A stretch of 64,000 bases of DNA from an uncultured Flavobacteriales bacterium (GTDB lineage Bacteria > Bacteroidota > Bacteroidia > Flavobacteriales_D > Crocinitomicaceae). The notes beneath the pieces are model-generated. The model was not told where the DNA came from and made no database searches. It saw only the letters and a list, made by a program, of their open reading frames with translations. Of this stretch, positions 15,962 to 25,985 are shown in pieces. The DNA lies in contig CAJAVU010000107.1 in NCBI GenBank assembly GCA_903945495.1, positions 84,294 to 148,293 on the forward strand, read 5' to 3'. Numbering within the stretch: position 1 is the stretch's first letter; each line of letters begins with the position of its first letter. A program made the position numbers and the translations under genes.

Positions 15962-18952
15962 TTATTCAATGGCAATCTTTCTTTGGGTAAAATGAGGTTG
16001 ATTCCATTCATCCAAATAGTTGATGTATAAAAGATAGTTTCCTGGAGCAAAATGTGCAGTTTTTAGCTGAATTCCTCCTTCTTCGATTACGTTGTACTTT
16101 TCGTTCACCATTTTACGACCTGTAATGTCTATCAGTTCGATCGACACATTTGACCAATCAGCAGAATTGCGAATTGTCATTATATCAGTAGATGGATTTG
16201 GATACGTTGAAATAGTTGATGCCCCAGATTCTAGTTCATCAATTCCAATTCCGCCGACAGAAATTTGCATTGTCTGAGAGTTAACAGTTCCATCACAAAA
16301 AGTGACGGTTAATGTGACTGTATAAACACCGTTCGCAGTATAAGCGTGCGTCGGGTTCTGAATTGTGGTAGTTACACCGTCTCCAAAATTCCACATCCAA
16401 TAAATTGGGTTATCATAACTGGCGTCCGTAAAGAAAATGGTTTGATTCGACGAAGGACTTGGCGTATTGACACTGAAATTTACAATTGAATTGGCTGGTG
16501 TACCTGAAGGCGTTGAGGTATATGAAAGCTCAAAACCTGTTTCAGTCACAGAAAAATCTGATGTAAATTCAATATATGCTATTCCTGCTGTGGTGGTATA
16601 TGGGAGTTGAAGATCAACACCAGTATACGTTACCAATACAGGAGCCGTTGCATCGGGACCATCGTAAATAATAAGATAATCATACCATGCTTCAATGCTC
16701 ATTGCTTCCATTGTGAACGTAATATTTTCTGCATCACACAGCTGAATGAGCAAGGAGCAATTTTCTCCATCTTGGTATGAACCAGACGCTCCACCAGAAT
16801 CGAAAATATAGCCCGCAGGTAAATACGTGATACCTTGAGTACACATACTCAAATTTGAAAAGCATTCAATTTGTTGAACAATCGTATCAACACCTGCACA
16901 ATTATGCGCGATTAATTGCACAGAATACATTCCTGGATTCATGTACATTTTGTTAGGATTTTGAACATTCGCTGTCGTTCCATCGCCAAAATCCCATTCC
17001 CAACTTGTTGGATTGTGTGTTGTAAGATCAGTGAACTGGGATAGTTGACCAGCAGATACTCCTTGAACAGAAAAATTGGCAACTGGATCCAAAGGATTTA
17101 TTTCAATTGCGTTGACAATCGTTTCAGTGTCTACTCCAGGACAAAGAAGTGTATTAGAGACAACCAATGTCACCGTATAACTTCCGTTCGCAGCATAAAC
17201 ATGTGTTGGGTTTTGTAACGTTGACGTGTTTCCATCTCCAAAGTTCCAAGAGTAATTTTCATAACCTGTATTGGCGCCAAAAGACGTTGTTAAAGGAGCG
17301 ACGCACGCGAAATTTTCTGAGATTGTAAAATCAGCATTCACCTGGCCAGATACAGTGTTCGGTCCAACCCCAACAGCATACCAAGCATGTACAACGGCAA
17401 AATGCTGAGGAGAGCACAAACCGAATAAATCAATTGCGGCTTGTTCAGAACCTAAACGAGCATCCATAAACGTTGATGACGGCGTAAGATAAAATGCTAA
17501 GTTTCGATAAGCGATTGCCATTGCGTCAGTCATCCCAATTGAAGCGACCGCATAATTATCTCCCAAATCATTTGTTCCTGTTCCTCCATTGCACAAAAGA
17601 TAGTACCAGAAGTTTTGAATTCCACTGTCATAATGCACAATATCACCATTGTTAAAATACAAACCATTGTAACAATCTGCATTGAAAAACTCATTCGGAT
17701 TTGCCATATTTCTGAAAGCCGATTCGCCCGGAGCATTTGGATGTAATAGTTGATCTCCGATATACCAAGTAGCAATTGCTGGAGCATTTAGAAATCGAAT
17801 TGTCGCACCAAAAATGTCACTAAACGATTCATTCAAAGCACCCGACTCATCAGAATAAATCAATCCAGCTGAATACTCAGTAACACCATGTGTTAATTCA
17901 TGTGCCGTCACTTCCAACGAAACAACTGGAAAATGATCTGCGTCTCCATTTCCATAGTACATAGAATTTTCCGGACCACCAGACCAATACGCATTTAATC
18001 CAACATTCGCATCATTCACATAATTAATGATTATCCCAGCTGCGTTATCATAAGAATCACGGTTAAAATTGTTAAAATAAAAATCGTACGTTGCCTCTGC
18101 TCCAAAATGAGCATCCATTGCAAATTCATCCAAATTTGCATTTACATTGTTCCAATTATTGTCAGCATCCACATACGGTTGCATTGACGCAGCATTCAGC
18201 GTTTGAATTCCGCTTCCTCTTCCCGTTTCCGTGGTAACAAAATTGGATGACGATACTGCATTTGTCGTTACGGTTTGAACACCTGAAAATTGTGTATGAC
18301 CTATACCGACTGCATCGGTTGAACACATTTTGTTTATTACTGACAATACTTTTCCAGAAAGGGCATCAATGTAAATCACTTTATTTACATGTGGCGATTT
18401 CGAAAAGACCGCAAGTTTATACGCCAGATTTGGTTTGTTTTTGGACAGAAACACAACAATATCCGAACTAGTTGAGCTTAAATTTTCCTTTTTAAGTTGC
18501 ACCAAGCTATCCTTTAGTGCTATCATCAAGGCATCGTCACTTGAAATCGTTGGCACGATGTTTAACTGAATAGTTGGTTCAAAATCACCATTTGCCGATT
18601 GAATAAAACCGTTTTTTGAGTGATAAATAAAGACATTTCCTTCAACAGGTGTGTTTTTATACATTTGCTGATAACGCGAATGCACCATTCCCATTTGATC
18701 CGTCTCTGTTCGGATTAATTCCCACGAATTGTCTTGATTATCACCAAACAACAAATGTGATAATTCAAGCATTGAAGAATCATTGTAAGCGTTTGAACGA
18801 AGATTAATCGACTCGATAGAATGGTTTTTTTCATTGAGCAGAATGCTTGTTGCGCCTGGTATTTTATGTTCGGCATCCTTCCCGTAGAATCGTTGAGCAT
18901 TGGAAAATTGTGTAATTAAAATTCCAAAAAGCAAGAATATCATTTTTCTCAT
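15962..18952 (-). CDS. Secreted M4 (thermolysin-like) metalloprotease with PKD, CUB and T9SS domains
   Basis: Encodes 996 residues. Order: signal peptide (1-19), propeptide with FTP-like part (about 60-205), M4 peptidase (about 215-530), two PKD domains (about 545-690; FSWNFGDGNT-like and WEWDFGDGTT), a CUB-like domain (about 700-815), a third PKD (about 820-905), and a T9SS type A domain (from STYPNPSTDI to the end). Zinc motif HELTH is at 351-355 and the third ligand is likely Glu375 in GALNESFSD. It probably degrades extracellular protein. The propeptide implies activation after export. Start ATG at 18952; residue 4 is a possible alternative. Confidence 0.9.
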   Translation of the reverse strand: MRKMIFLLFGILITQFSNAQRFYGKDAEHKIPGATSILLNEKNHSIESINLRSNAYNDSSMLELSHLLFGDNQDNSWELIRTETDQMGMVHSRYQQMYKNTPVEGNVFIYHSKNGFIQSANGDFEPTIQLNIVPTISSDDALMIALKDSLVQLKKENLSSTSSDIVVFLSKNKPNLAYKLAVFSKSPHVNKVIYIDALSGKVLSVINKMCSTDAVGIGHTQFSGVQTVTTNAVSSSNFVTTETGRGSGIQTLNAASMQPYVDADNNWNNVNANLDEFAMDAHFGAEATYDFYFNNFNRDSYDNAAGIIINYVNDANVGLNAYWSGGPENSMYYGNGDADHFPVVSLEVTAHELTHGVTEYSAGLIYSDESGALNESFSDIFGATIRFLNAPAIATWYIGDQLLHPNAPGESAFRNMANPNEFFNADCYNGLYFNNGDIVHYDSGIQNFWYYLLCNGGTGTNDLGDNYAVASIGMTDAMAIAYRNLAFYLTPSSTFMDARLGSEQAAIDLFGLCSPQHFAVVHAWYAVGVGPNTVSGQVNADFTISENFACVAPLTTSFGANTGYENYSWNFGDGNTSTLQNPTHVYAANGSYTVTLVVSNTLLCPGVDTETIVNAIEINPLDPVANFSVQGVSAGQLSQFTDLTTHNPTSWEWDFGDGTTANVQNPNKMYMNPGMYSVQLIAHNCAGVDTIVQQIECFSNLSMCTQGITYLPAGYIFDSGGASGSYQDGENCSLLIQLCDAENITFTMEAMSIEAWYDYLIIYDGPDATAPVLVTYTGVDLQLPYTTTAGIAYIEFTSDFSVTETGFELSYTSTPSGTPANSIVNFSVNTPSPSSNQTIFFTDASYDNPIYWMWNFGDGVTTTIQNPTHAYTANGVYTVTLTVTFCDGTVNSQTMQISVGGIGIDELESGASTISTYPNPSTDIMTIRNSADWSNVSIELIDITGRKMVNEKYNVIEEGGIQLKTAHFAPGNYLLYINYLDEWNQPHFTQRKIAIE

Positions 18953-19143
18953 ATGACACGTGGTTTAATTGTTTTGAGATAAATCAAATTAAAGAAATTT
19001 TAAGACATGAGCGCTTAAAAAATATTTAAAATGTAGCAATTAATTTTTTAAAGGTAATTTAGGTCAAGTAATCGCTTTGTAATGCATCCAAGCAAGGCGA
19101 AGAGAGCTCCCAGCAGTTAAAATGAAATTTGTACTTTTATCCG

Positions 19144-19443
19144 ATGCTCGGCAAAATCCCATACGAATTCTCAGCTCAAACATGGCAACATGCTGCTCCT
19201 GGCGGTTGGTATTTTGTGACCTTGCCTGTTGACGTTTCTACAGAAATTCGTGCGCATTTTAAATGGCAAGAAGAAGGTTGGGGACGCTTAAAAGTGCTGG
19301 CGAAAATTGGTTCAAGCGAATGGGAAACAGCCATTTGGTTCGACACGAAACGCTCCAGTTATTTACTTCCATTGAAAGCGGTCATTCGCAAAAAAGAAGG
19401 AATTGAAGTAAATCAAACGATTCAGATTACGCTTTTGGTTTAA
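19144..19443 (+). CDS. DUF1905 domain protein
   Basis: Encodes 99 residues from the ATG at 19144; a TTG at 19129 would add five residues but is less likely. The pattern YEFSAQTWQ, GGWYFVTLPVD, GWGRLKVLAKIG, YLLPLKAVIRKKEGI is the DUF1905 beta-barrel-like domain. Cytosolic. Its role is unknown; in other bacteria it is often fused to or near YdeI-like domains. The next gene starts 13 bases downstream, so they are probably co-transcribed. Confidence 0.8.
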   Translation: MLGKIPYEFSAQTWQHAAPGGWYFVTLPVDVSTEIRAHFKWQEEGWGRLKVLAKIGSSEWETAIWFDTKRSSYLLPLKAVIRKKEGIEVNQTIQITLLV

Positions 19444-19456
19444 CTTTGAAGCTCGT

Positions 19457-20323
19457 ATGAAAGTTACAAAACTCAGTCTAAACGAATCATTACCGCTCAC
19501 GTGCTCTCGCAAAGGAACGTGTTGCCATGGAAATCAAGTATTGTTGAATCCATGGGAATTGGCACGTTTGGCACATGAAAAGAACATGTCAGCAGCTGAA
19601 TTTCGTGCAGCGTTTTGTATTCAAGGAGGCAGTGTTTTGCATTTCAATGGAGAAAAAGATCAACGTGGAAAAGCAGCCTGTGGTTTGTACACTGAGAATT
19701 TTGGTTGCAGCGTTCATACTGCAAGACCGCTTGCTTGTCGTTTATTTCCTTTGGGCCGACAAGTGCAACATGAAAAAGCGGAATACATTTTCCAAGGAAC
19801 TACTTTTCCTTGTTTGAATGGCTGTTCAGAAGTGCTTGATTTACCAAAAATCACCGTTGCAGATTATTTAGAAGGACAAGTAACCGCCGATTTTGAATTG
19901 GCGCAAGATGCCTATTTGGAAATCATGCAGAACTTGGCAGATATCGCTTTCACCTTACTATTGGAAACAGGTTTGTCTGAATCAGGCGACAAAGCAACCT
20001 TAACACAATGGCGCAAAAGTGGATTGCTAAATGGCGAGCAACTTGCACAATTACTACCAACTGAATGGCAAGAAGCATTGATTGTACCAAGCATTTCAGT
20101 CGAGAAAACAGATGTTCAATCCTTTATCGAGGCGCACAATGAGCGATTGCAAGAACAAGCGCAACTTCACGTCAATGGTTTGTCGAGCATGAACGATTTC
20201 CATGAAGCTGCTGTTCTAATGATGCGTATGGCCTTGTTTTTGGCCCGTTCGTTGGGAGCCGATTCAAGCTCATTGTCAGAAATGTGGATTGATGTTGCGA
20301 AGGAAAACGGCGCTCGTGAGTAA
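19457..20323 (+). CDS. YkgJ-family cysteine cluster protein
   Basis: Encodes 288 residues. Cysteines at 16, 22 and 23 (TCSRKGTCCHG) and later in KAACGLY, FGCSVHTARPLACRLFPLG and FPCLNGC form the spaced cluster of the YkgJ/CxxCxxCC family, thought to bind zinc or iron-sulphur. The C-terminal 150 residues are helical and extend beyond the usual domain. Cytosolic. Function unproven in the family. It follows the DUF1905 gene closely; the minus-strand gene at 20328 converges on its 3' end only 4 bases away. Confidence 0.8.
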   Translation: MKVTKLSLNESLPLTCSRKGTCCHGNQVLLNPWELARLAHEKNMSAAEFRAAFCIQGGSVLHFNGEKDQRGKAACGLYTENFGCSVHTARPLACRLFPLGRQVQHEKAEYIFQGTTFPCLNGCSEVLDLPKITVADYLEGQVTADFELAQDAYLEIMQNLADIAFTLLLETGLSESGDKATLTQWRKSGLLNGEQLAQLLPTEWQEALIVPSISVEKTDVQSFIEAHNERLQEQAQLHVNGLSSMNDFHEAAVLMMRMALFLARSLGADSSSLSEMWIDVAKENGARE

Positions 20324-20327
20324 GTGT

Positions 20328-20600
20328 TTAAATCGCTGAATCTTTAATCAATGGTAAAATTTCCAAGGATTTTTTCAACTGATACAATGGTAGCGTTTCC
20401 ATCTTTGTTGCAACTTGGTTTTCATCAAGGTCTTTAAAAATCAATACAGCGCCATTTCTTGTTGGACGCAAATACAATTGTTCTAAAAAGCCTTCTGCTT
20501 TCCAAGCCACAATAACTTCTCGTTCATGCTGGATGATTTCTTGGAAATTAGTCGGTAAATTTTCTGTGTCGATTGTCAAAATTGCTAAAACTCTGTTCAT
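20328..20600 (-). CDS. Small ferredoxin-like-fold protein (YciI/muconolactone-isomerase-like)
   Basis: Encodes 90 residues: MNRVLAILTID, then HEREVIVAWKAEGFLEQLYLR, NGAVLIFKD and LPLYQLKKSLEILPL. This is the beta-alpha-beta layout and length of dimeric alpha/beta barrel proteins such as muconolactone delta-isomerase relatives. It is divergent from an HxlR regulator at 20729, so it is the likely target of that regulator. Catalytic role unknown. Confidence 0.65.
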   Translation of the reverse strand: MNRVLAILTIDTENLPTNFQEIIQHEREVIVAWKAEGFLEQLYLRPTRNGAVLIFKDLDENQVATKMETLPLYQLKKSLEILPLIKDSAI

Positions 20601-20633
20601 GATTGTTTCTTTAAATAATTCGTAGTGCTTTTG

Positions 20634-20649
20634 GGATAAATCCTTATCC
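20634..20649. promoter_or_regulatory. Inverted repeat between the divergent genes, possible HxlR operator
   Basis: GGATAA-ATCC-TTATCC is a 6-4-6 palindrome, 34 bases upstream of the minus-strand gene and 80 bases upstream of the HxlR gene. HxlR proteins bind such intergenic palindromes as dimers; the assignment is inference. Confidence 0.35.
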
Positions 20650-20728
20650 GTTTAAAACGAAATTACTAACTTGGACTACTTGTAATCAATCGTAATTAAG
20701 ATTGTGTATAGACTAAAATAATAGACCA

Positions 20729-21103
20729 ATGGGAAATACGGCAGTTCGCAAGACAAAAGACTTTATTCCGGGAAATTGTCCCGTATCTTTCACAATGAAT
20801 ATGTTTGGTGGAAAATGGAAACCAAGCATTATTCACATGATTCGCACAGATCGCAATCGTTACAGTTTAATGTTGAAAGACATGCATGAAATCAGCAAGC
20901 AAACCTTGACGAATCAATTACGTGAGTTGGAAATGGATGGAATAATTGAACGTACTATTTTTGCAGAAATTCCGCCACGTGTTGAATATTCGATTACACC
21001 TTATGGTGAAACATTGCTTCCAATCATTGACAGTATGTCGCGTTGGGCAAAAGAACACATGCCAGTGCAATTGCGCAAAGTTGAAGGAACCTGTGTGAAA
21101 TAA
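20729..21103 (+). CDS. HxlR-family transcriptional regulator
   Basis: Encodes 124 residues with the HxlR winged helix-turn-helix: a Cys near the N-terminus (GNCPVSFTM), GGKWKPSIIHMI, then SKQTLTNQLRELEMDGII as recognition helix, RVEYSITPYGETL wing, and a C-terminal dimerisation helix (IIDSMSRWAKEHM). Conserved Cys19 in the GxCP motif is the redox/electrophile-sensing site in several homologues. It heads a three-gene run (20729-21744) and is divergent from the 90-residue gene at 20600; it probably controls both. Confidence 0.85.
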   Translation: MGNTAVRKTKDFIPGNCPVSFTMNMFGGKWKPSIIHMIRTDRNRYSLMLKDMHEISKQTLTNQLRELEMDGIIERTIFAEIPPRVEYSITPYGETLLPIIDSMSRWAKEHMPVQLRKVEGTCVK

Positions 21104-21117
21104 TATTAGTTGATTTT

Positions 21118-21390
21118 ATGGCAATTTTCTACCTCATTCTGATTCTCATTACTGCAATCATAAGTATTTATTTCGCATTCAAGAGCCATGAATTTCGTAA
21201 GTTTTTAGCTGGTGCTTTTTTCGTGAGTGGCGGCATTCAACTTTACTTGGCCTATATGCATGTTTCAATTCCAGTTGCTGGAACTACTATTTTACAAGAA
21301 GCATCACTTGGTTATACACGCGGGATTATGCACTTAGTTTTAAGTTTGGTTTGCATCTATTTTGGATTTATCCGCAAGAAAAAACACTAA
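21118..21390 (+). CDS. Small inner-membrane protein, three helices
   Basis: Encodes 90 residues, with hydrophobic helices at about 2-20, 29-47 and 68-85 and a basic end (RKKKH). Fifteen bases after the HxlR gene, hence likely co-transcribed. LGYTRGIMHLVLSLVCIYFGF resembles small DoxX-like or other short membrane proteins found next to HxlR regulators; no firm family. Confidence 0.6.
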   Translation: MAIFYLILILITAIISIYFAFKSHEFRKFLAGAFFVSGGIQLYLAYMHVSIPVAGTTILQEASLGYTRGIMHLVLSLVCIYFGFIRKKKH

Positions 21391-21420
21391 ACAAATTCTT
21401 GCAATCATTGTTCTTTAAAT

Positions 21421-21744
21421 ATGATTGTATCCATCACCAAATTAGAATTAAAATCCTACGCCAAAATAGTTGCCTTTTTCGGGTTTAACCAGAAAATCAT
21501 TAAGGAGTTACAAGGCTCCAACTGCAAAGCATTCAAAGTTTCGCCCAATTGGAGTTTTAGAACGTGGTACACAATGACCTTGTGGGAATCGGAAGCAGAT
21601 TTACTTGCATTCTACCGCGGTGGAACCCACGCAGAAGCAATGCGACAAGCGGCAAATTTCTCAACGAACCTGAAAGCTTTTCGCACGGAAGGGAAACACT
21701 TGATTTCATGGAACGAGGCAAAACAACTATTGAAACAACAGTAA
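21421..21744 (+). CDS. DUF3291/monooxygenase-like small protein
   Basis: Encodes 107 residues. VSITKLELKSYAKIVAFF opening and the SFRTWYTMTLWESEADLLAFYRGGTHAEAM core are typical of the dimeric alpha/beta barrel proteins that include DUF3291 and antibiotic-biosynthesis monooxygenases. Cytosolic. It ends the HxlR-led run, 30 bases after the membrane protein. Substrate unknown. Confidence 0.65.
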   Translation: MIVSITKLELKSYAKIVAFFGFNQKIIKELQGSNCKAFKVSPNWSFRTWYTMTLWESEADLLAFYRGGTHAEAMRQAANFSTNLKAFRTEGKHLISWNEAKQLLKQQ

Positions 21745-21748
21745 GCGA

Positions 21749-22675
21749 TTAGTTTCCTTTCACCAGTTGAAGAAAAGCGATTTGTCCATTCTTTAATTTT
21801 ATTCGCAAAAAGAAGTTGCCTGTAGCCAAGTTCTTAACATTTAGCTGTGCTTCATTTTTCGCTAAAAGAGCAAACGTTAATTCTTGTTGTTTTCCATTTA
21901 CGTCAATTGCTTTAATGGATTGAATTTCAGATAAACGGTCTGAATAAATGGTAACAAAATCAGTTGAAGGATTTGGATAAGCCTTCAAATCGATGTTCGC
22001 CTGCAATTCCATCGTTCCTACGTTTAGGTCACAACCATCAATCCCATTATCATAATACGTCGTGTCGTTTCTCGAATAGCAGATCAAATCAGATTCAAAA
22101 AATTCAAAAGGTTGCATGTGACCTAATAGCCCTTTATTATGTCCAATACCTTCCATCCATTTTTCTGCAATACCCAAATTTGTACTCAATTCGAATACAC
22201 TGCGCGTTTCATTTCCAACTTGAAAATTGGTAATTGCCGTAACCGTTATTGCAGTGTCTGAATTAATAATTGTTTGCGGCAAGGTATCTCCCACTTGTAA
22301 ATCAAAATCATACAACAAGGTATCGACAGAATTGATCAAATCATAGGAATACACTTTTTTACCCACTTGTCTAACATAACCATAGAGATTGGAAAACGTA
22401 TAATCCGCATTACAAATAACTCCAGGCAGCGGGTTTATCGGACTTTCAGACATTACACCATGATAGATTAAATGCTTGTAGGTTAATCCCCCAATGACAG
22501 AATCACCAACAATTTCAACGACATATTTCCCTTGCGTCCAACAAGGTGCTGTTAACGAAAGTCCTACAGAGTTTATTCTCCATTTTGAACCATCAGCCAA
22601 ATAATTAGGCGTTTGACCCAAAACCATTTTTCCAGAAAAAAACAGCACCATAACCACTAGAACAATTGACTTCAT
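21749..22675 (-). CDS. Secreted protein with T9SS type A sorting domain
   Basis: Encodes 308 residues from the ATG at 22675 (MKSIVLVVMVLFFSGKMVLGQ); an ATG at 22705 would add ten residues and spoil the signal peptide. The passenger (about 22-235) is beta-rich with YLADGSKWRINSVG and KWMEGIGHNKGLL, a pattern frequent in flavobacterial secreted proteins of unknown function. The last ~75 residues form a type A sorting domain: KAYPNPSTDFVTIY, IKAIDVNGKQQEL, LATGNFFLRI. Converges with the gene ending at 21744. Confidence 0.8.
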   Translation of the reverse strand: MKSIVLVVMVLFFSGKMVLGQTPNYLADGSKWRINSVGLSLTAPCWTQGKYVVEIVGDSVIGGLTYKHLIYHGVMSESPINPLPGVICNADYTFSNLYGYVRQVGKKVYSYDLINSVDTLLYDFDLQVGDTLPQTIINSDTAITVTAITNFQVGNETRSVFELSTNLGIAEKWMEGIGHNKGLLGHMQPFEFFESDLICYSRNDTTYYDNGIDGCDLNVGTMELQANIDLKAYPNPSTDFVTIYSDRLSEIQSIKAIDVNGKQQELTFALLAKNEAQLNVKNLATGNFFLRIKLKNGQIAFLQLVKGN

Positions 22676-22736
22676 AAACATACTTTTAACACTACGAACG
22701 TACATTTTCTTTTAAAGGTTGAGAAATTCTGCAATT

Positions 22737-23981
22737 TCAACCAATTAATTGTGTGAACAAGCTCGGGTTTTGATTCAAGTATTCAAAATGAAATTGCAAA
22801 CGTTCCAAGTTTTGCATGATTGCGTCAAGATCTGTTTTGTTTTTTAATTCCAAGCCAACAACTGCAGGACCACTTTCACGGTTATTCTTCTTTGAAAATT
22901 GGAAAAAAGTAATGTCGTCTGTTGGTCCCAACACCTTGCTCACAAAATCTTTCAAAGCTCCTGGTCGCTGCGGAAATTGAATTAAAAAGTAGTGTTTTAG
23001 TCCTTCGTAAAACAATGAGCGTTCCTTAATTTCCTCTGTGCGCGTGATATCATTGTTACTTCCACTCACAATACAAACGACGGTTTTTCCCTGAAGTTCT
23101 TCTTTCAATTGATCCAACGCAGCGATACTCAAGGCTCCCGCTGGTTCTACCACCATTGCTTCTTCGTTGTACAATTTCAGAATGGTGCTGCACACTTTTC
23201 CTTCATCCACCGTAATGACACGATCCAAGCGATCGCGGCAGAGTTGAAAATTCAAATCTCCCACACGCTTTACCGCTGCTCCGTCTACAAACTTGTCGAT
23301 TTCCAGCAAGCCTATATTTTCGCCCGCTTCAATAGCCGTTTTCATCGAGGCTGCTCCTGCAGGTTCAACTCCAATAATTTTGGTATTCGGGCTCAAGTGT
23401 TTAAATACAGTTGAAACGCCTGCTGCTAATCCACCTCCACCAATTGGAAGCAGTAAATAATCGATTGGATCTTTTACCTGTTTTAATAATTCCAACCCAA
23501 TTGTTCCTTGTCCAGCAATCACTTTCACATCATCAAACGGATGGACAAAAACGTTGTTATTCTTTTCACAAAATACGATTGCTTCCTTGTAAGCGTCGTC
23601 AAAGGTATCGCCTGCTAATACTATTGTCACATTTCCTTTTCCAAACAATTCAACTTGCTTAATTTTCTGTTTGGGCGTTGTGGTCGGCATGAAAATCGTA
23701 CCGTGGATGTTCAATAAATTGCACGAAAAGGCGACTCCTTGTGCATGATTTCCTGCACTTGCACAAACGATTCCTTGCGATTTTTGCGTTTCATTCAAGG
23801 AGAGAATTTTATTGTATGCTCCACGAATTTTATACGAACGCACCACTTGTAAATCTTCTCGTTTCAAAAAGATAGTTGCACCTATTTGTTCAGATAAATT
23901 CATGTTCCAACTACAAGGCGTTTCAGTGACGACTGATTGAAGTGTCTCATACGCTTTGTCTATTTGATTAACTAAATCCAT
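22737..23981 (-). CDS. ilvA: Threonine ammonia-lyase (threonine dehydratase)
   Basis: Encodes 414 residues, the short form with one C-terminal ACT-like regulatory domain. Lys51 in SYKIRGAYNK is the PLP Schiff-base lysine, and PIGGGGLAAGVS is the phosphate-binding loop. The C-terminal part (about 325-414, YFLIQFPQRPGALKDFV) is the ACT-like allosteric domain. It deaminates threonine to 2-oxobutanoate, the first committed step to isoleucine. It is the last gene of the ilv operon, starting 1 base after ilvC ends. Confidence 0.93.
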   Translation of the reverse strand: MDLVNQIDKAYETLQSVVTETPCSWNMNLSEQIGATIFLKREDLQVVRSYKIRGAYNKILSLNETQKSQGIVCASAGNHAQGVAFSCNLLNIHGTIFMPTTTPKQKIKQVELFGKGNVTIVLAGDTFDDAYKEAIVFCEKNNNVFVHPFDDVKVIAGQGTIGLELLKQVKDPIDYLLLPIGGGGLAAGVSTVFKHLSPNTKIIGVEPAGAASMKTAIEAGENIGLLEIDKFVDGAAVKRVGDLNFQLCRDRLDRVITVDEGKVCSTILKLYNEEAMVVEPAGALSIAALDQLKEELQGKTVVCIVSGSNNDITRTEEIKERSLFYEGLKHYFLIQFPQRPGALKDFVSKVLGPTDDITFFQFSKKNNRESGPAVVGLELKNKTDLDAIMQNLERLQFHFEYLNQNPSLFTQLIG

Positions 23982-23982
23982 T

Positions 23983-25452
23983 TCAATTGAGCGTTTTCAT
24001 GTCGGTCATCGCTTGACGCAAATAATCTCCCACGTATTCAATCTCATGCGAACGAATTGATTTGTTTACAGCAATTAATTCCAAATTGTCAACTTCATTT
24101 GATACACTGAAATCTGTACCTATTATCGTTTCAGAACACTTTGCCATAAAACCTTCTAATAAAGGAAAACAAGAATGATAAAACAAATAGCAACCATATT
24201 CTGCTGTATCGGAAATAATGCGATTCATTTCATACAACTTTTTACGTGCAATCGTGTTTGCAATAAGCGGAACTTCGTGCAAAGATTCATAATATGCCGA
24301 TTCAGCTTTAATTCCTGATTTCGTCATTGTTTCATACGCCAATTCAACACCTGCTTTTACGAAAGCCACGAGCAAGGTTCCATGATCAAAGTACTGTTGA
24401 TTCGCGAGTTTTTCACTGCTCGCACTTGTCTTTTCAAAAGCAGTTTCGCCAGTTTGACGTCTCCATTCCAACAATTCAGCATCGCCATTTTTCCAATCAA
24501 GCATCATGCGTTGTGAAAAAGCTCCACTTAAAATATCATCCATGTGTTTCACAAAAAGCGGACGTAGAATGAACTTCAATTCAACCGCCAATTCGAATGC
24601 TTCAATTTTGGCAGGATTCGATAAGCGATCCATCATGTGTGTAATTCCACCTTGTTTCAATGCTTCCGTAATTTCTTCCCAACCATATTGAATCAAATGA
24701 GCTGCATATGCTGGTTCCACCCTATTTTTAAGCATTTGATCAAAACACAAGACAGAAGCCGTTTGCAATAAACCGCACAACATCGTTTGTTCACCCATTA
24801 AATCAGATTTTACTTCGGCGACAAACGAAGATAACAACACGCCGGCTTTATGTCCACCAGTTGCTACGGCATACGCTTTCGCTTGGTTATAGCCAATCCC
24901 TTGTGGATCATTTTCTGAATGAATTGCAATCAATGTTGGCACACCAAAACCACGTTTGTATTCTTCACGCACTTCTGTTCCTGGACATTTTGGAGCAACC
25001 ATGATTACGGTGATATCTTCACGAATTTGTATACCTTCTTCCACAATGTTAAAACCGTGTGAATATGACAAGGTCGCTCCTTTTTTCATCAATGGTATTA
25101 ATGTATTTACTACAGATGTGTGTTGTTTATCGGGAGTCAAATTCAACACAACATCTGCTGTTGGAATCAACTTTTCGTAGGTATCAACCTGAAATCCATT
25201 CTTTGCGGCGTTTTGCCAAGACGTATTTTGTTGTTCAATCGCTTCTTTTCTCAAGGCATACGAAATATCTAAACCAGAATCGCGCATGTTTAAACCTTGA
25301 TTTAATCCTTGAGCGCCACATCCTACAATGACGATTTTTTTGTTCAATAACGCCGTAACTCCGTTTTCAAATTCAGATTTTGGTAGGAATTCACATTTCC
25401 CAAGTTGTTCGGTTTGTTTTCTAAATGGAAGTTGATTAAAGTAATTTTTCAT
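23983..25452 (-). CDS. ilvC: Ketol-acid reductoisomerase, class II
   Basis: Encodes 489 residues, the long class II form. The Rossmann motif [19 protein letters not shown] is near 45-63, and HGFNIVEEG and [13 protein letters not shown] are conserved KARI segments. Two knotted helical domains follow (about 210-480; [11 protein letters not shown] carries the magnesium-binding Asp and Glu). It isomerises and reduces acetolactate or acetohydroxybutyrate with NADPH. It lies between ilvN and ilvA in the operon. Confidence 0.93.
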   Translation of the reverse strand: MKNYFNQLPFRKQTEQLGKCEFLPKSEFENGVTALLNKKIVIVGCGAQGLNQGLNMRDSGLDISYALRKEAIEQQNTSWQNAAKNGFQVDTYEKLIPTADVVLNLTPDKQHTSVVNTLIPLMKKGATLSYSHGFNIVEEGIQIREDITVIMVAPKCPGTEVREEYKRGFGVPTLIAIHSENDPQGIGYNQAKAYAVATGGHKAGVLLSSFVAEVKSDLMGEQTMLCGLLQTASVLCFDQMLKNRVEPAYAAHLIQYGWEEITEALKQGGITHMMDRLSNPAKIEAFELAVELKFILRPLFVKHMDDILSGAFSQRMMLDWKNGDAELLEWRRQTGETAFEKTSASSEKLANQQYFDHGTLLVAFVKAGVELAYETMTKSGIKAESAYYESLHEVPLIANTIARKKLYEMNRIISDTAEYGCYLFYHSCFPLLEGFMAKCSETIIGTDFSVSNEVDNLELIAVNKSIRSHEIEYVGDYLRQAMTDMKTLN

Positions 25453-25462
25453 GTCAATTTTA

Positions 25463-25981
25463 TTAATGTTCTAATTCGTGTAAATATGTTTTAAGTGTTT
25501 TCATTGGCTTGGATATCGCCACGCGTCCGGAGCGCACAAATTCAAGCACATCGAACTGATCTAAATCTTCAAACAGTTGATCTAATTCTTTTGACTGACC
25601 CGTTTTTTCAATGATGATAAAGGCTTCTTCTACCGCTAGAATTCGTGCATTGTGTTCGCGAATCACACTTTCCGTTTCTCCTTTCAAAAAAGCTTGCGTC
25701 GGGATTTTATACAAGGCAATTTCTTGATGAACAACGTCTTCATCCGCATGATAAAATGCTTTTAGCACTTCCACTTGTCGCTCAATTTGTCCAACCACTT
25801 TTTTCACTTGTTCCACATCCGTTTTCACCACAATCGTGTAACGGTAAACACCTTTCACTTCCGATTCTGAAGCCGTAATACTCTCAATATTCAAATGGCG
25901 ACGCGTAAAAATGATGGTGATACGGTTCAATATTCCAATTCTATTTTCCGTAAAGACGGATATATTAAAGATCTTTTCCAT
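25463..25981 (-). CDS. ilvN: Acetolactate synthase small (regulatory) subunit
   Basis: Encodes 172 residues. The N-terminal ACT domain (about 3-78, [19 protein letters not shown] then RRHLNIESI) binds valine in homologues and confers feedback inhibition. A second ALS_ss C-domain follows (about 90-165). Four bases downstream of ilvB, as usual. Confidence 0.9.
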   Translation of the reverse strand: MEKIFNISVFTENRIGILNRITIIFTRRHLNIESITASESEVKGVYRYTIVVKTDVEQVKKVVGQIERQVEVLKAFYHADEDVVHQEIALYKIPTQAFLKGETESVIREHNARILAVEEAFIIIEKTGQSKELDQLFEDLDQFDVLEFVRSGRVAISKPMKTLKTYLHELEH

Positions 25982-25985
25982 GTTC